DNA from: an uncultured Bacteroidales bacterium
Lineage (GTDB): Bacteria; Bacteroidota; Bacteroidia; Bacteroidales; Paludibacteraceae
Reading direction: 5' to 3'
DNA length: 6,579 nucleotides
Assembly (NCBI GenBank): GCA_946405045.1
Contig: CAMJFV010000110.1
Location: 1-6,579 of the forward strand
Both the position numbers and the translations under genes were made by a program. The notes under the pieces are model-generated. The model saw nothing but the letters and a program-made list of their open reading frames with translations. It had not been told where the DNA came from and ran no database searches. The first letter of the stretch is position 1. Every line of letters starts with the position of its first letter. Positions 6,001 to 6,579 of the stretch are shown piece by piece.

Positions 6001-6579
6001 TAAAAGCACAATTGTTCCTGTGCAAGGATGTGTCCCTTATTCATTTGTCAAATTAAACGGTGATACAATTAAATACGAAGCTGCAGGTACTTATACTTTA
6101 TATGATACTTTGAGAACTACAGATGTTTGTGGTTGTGATAGTATTGTAAAGAAAACAGTCTTTAATTTAGGTGCTCCTACTACTTTGAAAGAGATTGTTA
6201 AATCTGGTTGCAATGAAGTTGAAATCGAAGGTAAAAAGTACACGAAAGATACTTCATTTGTAGTTGAGAAGGTTGATCCTAATAGAATCAAATACTGTCG
6301 AGTACAGTTCCAACCATACAAAGTAGAAATTAATTCTTCTAATGTAGAGTATTTTAATATTGATACTTGTGGAGCTTATGTAATAAATGGAGAAACATTC
6401 AAAACTTCTGGAATTAAAGAAATCAATATTCCGTCTGAGACAGGTTGTGATAATAAACAGATTTACAATGTTCGTATTATTGAACCTGTAGAGATTGACT
6501 CTGTCGTTTATGCATGTGAAAACTATGTGCATAAGTATTATGATGGTCGCCAAGAAATGGTTGTTGATGACGGTACTGT
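3089..6579 (+). CDS. large exported surface protein: GLUG-type beta-helix plus paired-cysteine Ig-like repeats (C-terminus outside window)
   Basis: An uninterrupted frame of 1163 codons runs from ATG 3089 past the window edge. Residues 1-34 are a Sec signal peptide: basic start, hydrophobic IIAVLFMMISFL, probable cleavage after SYA (residues 32-34). The later ATG pair at residues 24-25 would cut into the hydrophobic core, so 3089 is preferred. Residues 39-60 (GSKNDPYIIDEPQDLPDLRDYI), DGGGYTISN (116-124) and repeated GGLVG/GGLCG/GGLIG segments up to about 391 form a GLUG-like right-handed beta-helix, closed by a typical cap (SGCFAEVL at 426-433, TLPVLRF at 457-463). An unassigned beta-rich region follows to about residue 585. 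From 588 to the end come Ig-like repeats with TGCM, SCDS, GCDC, ACDND, GCDS and GCDN motifs. No enzyme motif or transmembrane segment is seen. I infer a cell-surface or secreted adhesin-like role. A type IX secretion or other anchoring domain would be expected beyond the window. The gene looks more AT-rich than obg. Confidence 0.9.
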   Translation, partial: MDKGLNIKGLNIKHSFRIIAVLFMMISFLTPSYAVLTGKGSKNDPYIIDEPQDLPDLRDYIKNNEGKYIYVKQTEDIDLSDLSSKAGRPPLPLSGFNWLRNTLRVPATSYFLGEYDGGGYTISNWTIPKEKMMPAVDSKTYFISMFGKVGDSNKDKSVVKNLNVDNFELEMPKTADKKECEGFSFIAGSVENAEILNCHIKNSTVTGDGHFSFGAIASSCDNSTISDCSVINCKFSPTSGSQNVGAFCGSMYGTLKNCFAYDVVLTGNALVGGLVGEMNGGTIENCGFNGTLIPSDVIDVSNSGGLCGRMNKGSFINCFTVFDNGGKTWKSSREIGGLIGVSAENTDGDFQVKNCYAFPQISVKQSDLGDVALFVGKGMKKEDFESCYCYEYAFGVGVESNYGAELTPFDMEEHKLKKASSDFMRSGCFAEVLRDYHIQNLDGDNQWREDVEFQNDTLPVLRFMVDESYDVEPFCHPGIYTMSHSETGNVSTINGRLKYITDDQTVEGWSHGLEVKVGNGEWERLPSVIDIPSGNIIDFNENYTFDKKKTTVYRAFTFNPSDPARVAYGKIDTICVGSSSGPEIVDGCDSIKYDGRWFFPADNGSYINSSSEEVIIKIGKTRRDTMPLLEGPCGVNSWDVSGVTYDHSGTYETSFKNETGCMTYNYQEVKLYPKLPAKDSLKVFSIDEMSYTYTPLNGTVSQTVKVGSEYVLEPKLLIEDKIGYKNNSSCDSATIIVKYVIPIKITETEDAEWSCKPVVYNGKRYSKETTVKDTILTVDSSVPGGILYEIKSHHIKVVVPDTILITKNHCGVIEYKCPSGICETTEPFYDTVRVYPEIVGCDCPETVTITHHVLGEKPKREEDIVSCGPYVYEYRGKEETWYQSGDYKKTRKGSNPGACDNDTIVTYHVTILEPVSYNDTTVHGCGRVVFKTLSGDTKIFDRTQDFVDKVEKTNGCPAQRTVHVVVHKSTDKSTIVPVQGCVPYSFVKLNGDTIKYEAAGTYTLYDTLRTTDVCGCDSIVKKTVFNLGAPTTLKEIVKSGCNEVEIEGKKYTKDTSFVVEKVDPNRIKYCRVQFQPYKVEINSSNVEYFNIDTCGAYVINGETFKTSGIKEINIPSETGCDNKQIYNVRIIEPVEIDSVVYACENYVHKYYDGRQEMVVDDGT
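3098..3127 (+). repeat. 15-bp tandem duplication in the signal peptide start
   Basis: Two 15-base units (3098-3112 and 3113-3127) match at 13 of 15 positions and encode GLNIK twice, giving MDKGLNIKGLNIKHSFR. The differences are both silent third-base changes. The result is an n-region of 17 residues, longer than typical, which is still compatible with Sec export. Confidence 0.75.
3626..4261 (+). repeat. GLUG-like beta-helix rungs with a conserved cysteine
   Basis: Within the surface protein, residues 180-391 hold seven rungs, each with a G-hydrophobic-G type turn, then a short strand ending in an (N/D/S)C pair: Cys198, 228, 258, 286, 318, 355 and 387. Steps are 30, 30, 28, 32, 37 and 32 residues. 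Examples are LKNCFAYDVVLTG, IENCGFNGTLIP and FINCFTVFDN. GLUG motifs are known as short repeats of beta-helical surface proteins. Confidence 0.8.
4985..6579 (+). repeat. paired-cysteine Ig-like repeats of the surface protein
   Basis: From residue 633 onward, units of about 50-60 residues repeat. Each starts with a Cys strand (for example SCGPYVYEY, QGCVPYSFV, DTCGAYVING), has a middle Y-x-x-SG-x-Y-like segment, and ends at a second Cys before a hydrophobic strand (for example ACDNDTIVTYHV, GCDSIVKKTV). Cys pairs are 633/661, 810/841, 867/899, 925/956, 981/1016, 1041/1070 and 1094/1120; Cys1143 opens a further unit. Units near 730 and 755 each have only one of the two cysteines. Sequence identity between units is low; cysteine spacing and strand pattern carry the signal. 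Confidence 0.75.

Noticed and set aside
1..6579. CRISPR arrays, tRNA or rRNA genes, insertion sequences, toxin-antitoxin or defence genes
   Set aside because: I saw no evenly spaced identical repeats, cloverleaf-like segments, transposase motifs or flanking inverted repeats; the repeats present are protein-level repeats inside coding genes.

Overview
The window looks like chromosome from a member of the Bacteroidota, probably Bacteroidales and Prevotella-like. Four things point there. The promoters fit the TTTG / TAnnTTTG pattern of that phylum. Genes lack proper Shine-Dalgarno sites. The Obg GTPase ends in a long acidic tail. The large exported protein combines a GLUG-type beta-helix with cysteine-containing 'GCDS' repeats, which is typical of large Bacteroidota surface proteins. 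This is judged by eye from motifs; no database search was possible.

Left part (1-2878, all minus strand): a compact gene string read right to left. It runs from obg (Obg/CgtA GTPase, 2878-1586), to a small lipoprotein (1572-961), to a YcbL/glyoxalase II-like metallo-hydrolase (964-320), to the N-terminus of a protein that leaves the window (318-1), tentatively a chorismate-binding, isochorismate synthase-like enzyme. Gaps are 13 nt, a 4-nt ATGA overlap and 1 nt, so these genes are almost certainly one transcript. Obg links it to ribosome assembly and stress; the other members have no clear shared pathway.

Middle (2879-3088): a 210-bp divergent intergenic region. It holds a well-spaced candidate promoter for obg on the minus strand and another for the large plus-strand gene.

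Right part (3089 to the window end, plus strand): one uninterrupted reading frame of at least 1163 codons without a stop. It encodes an exported protein: a Sec signal peptide, a GLUG-like right-handed beta-helix with a cysteine in each rung, a linker domain, and then a run of roughly 50-60-residue Ig-like repeats, most with one pair of cysteines. The C-terminus, where a type IX secretion or other anchoring signal would be expected, is outside the window. It is the most interesting element here, but its function cannot be read from the sequence beyond a likely surface or adhesive role.
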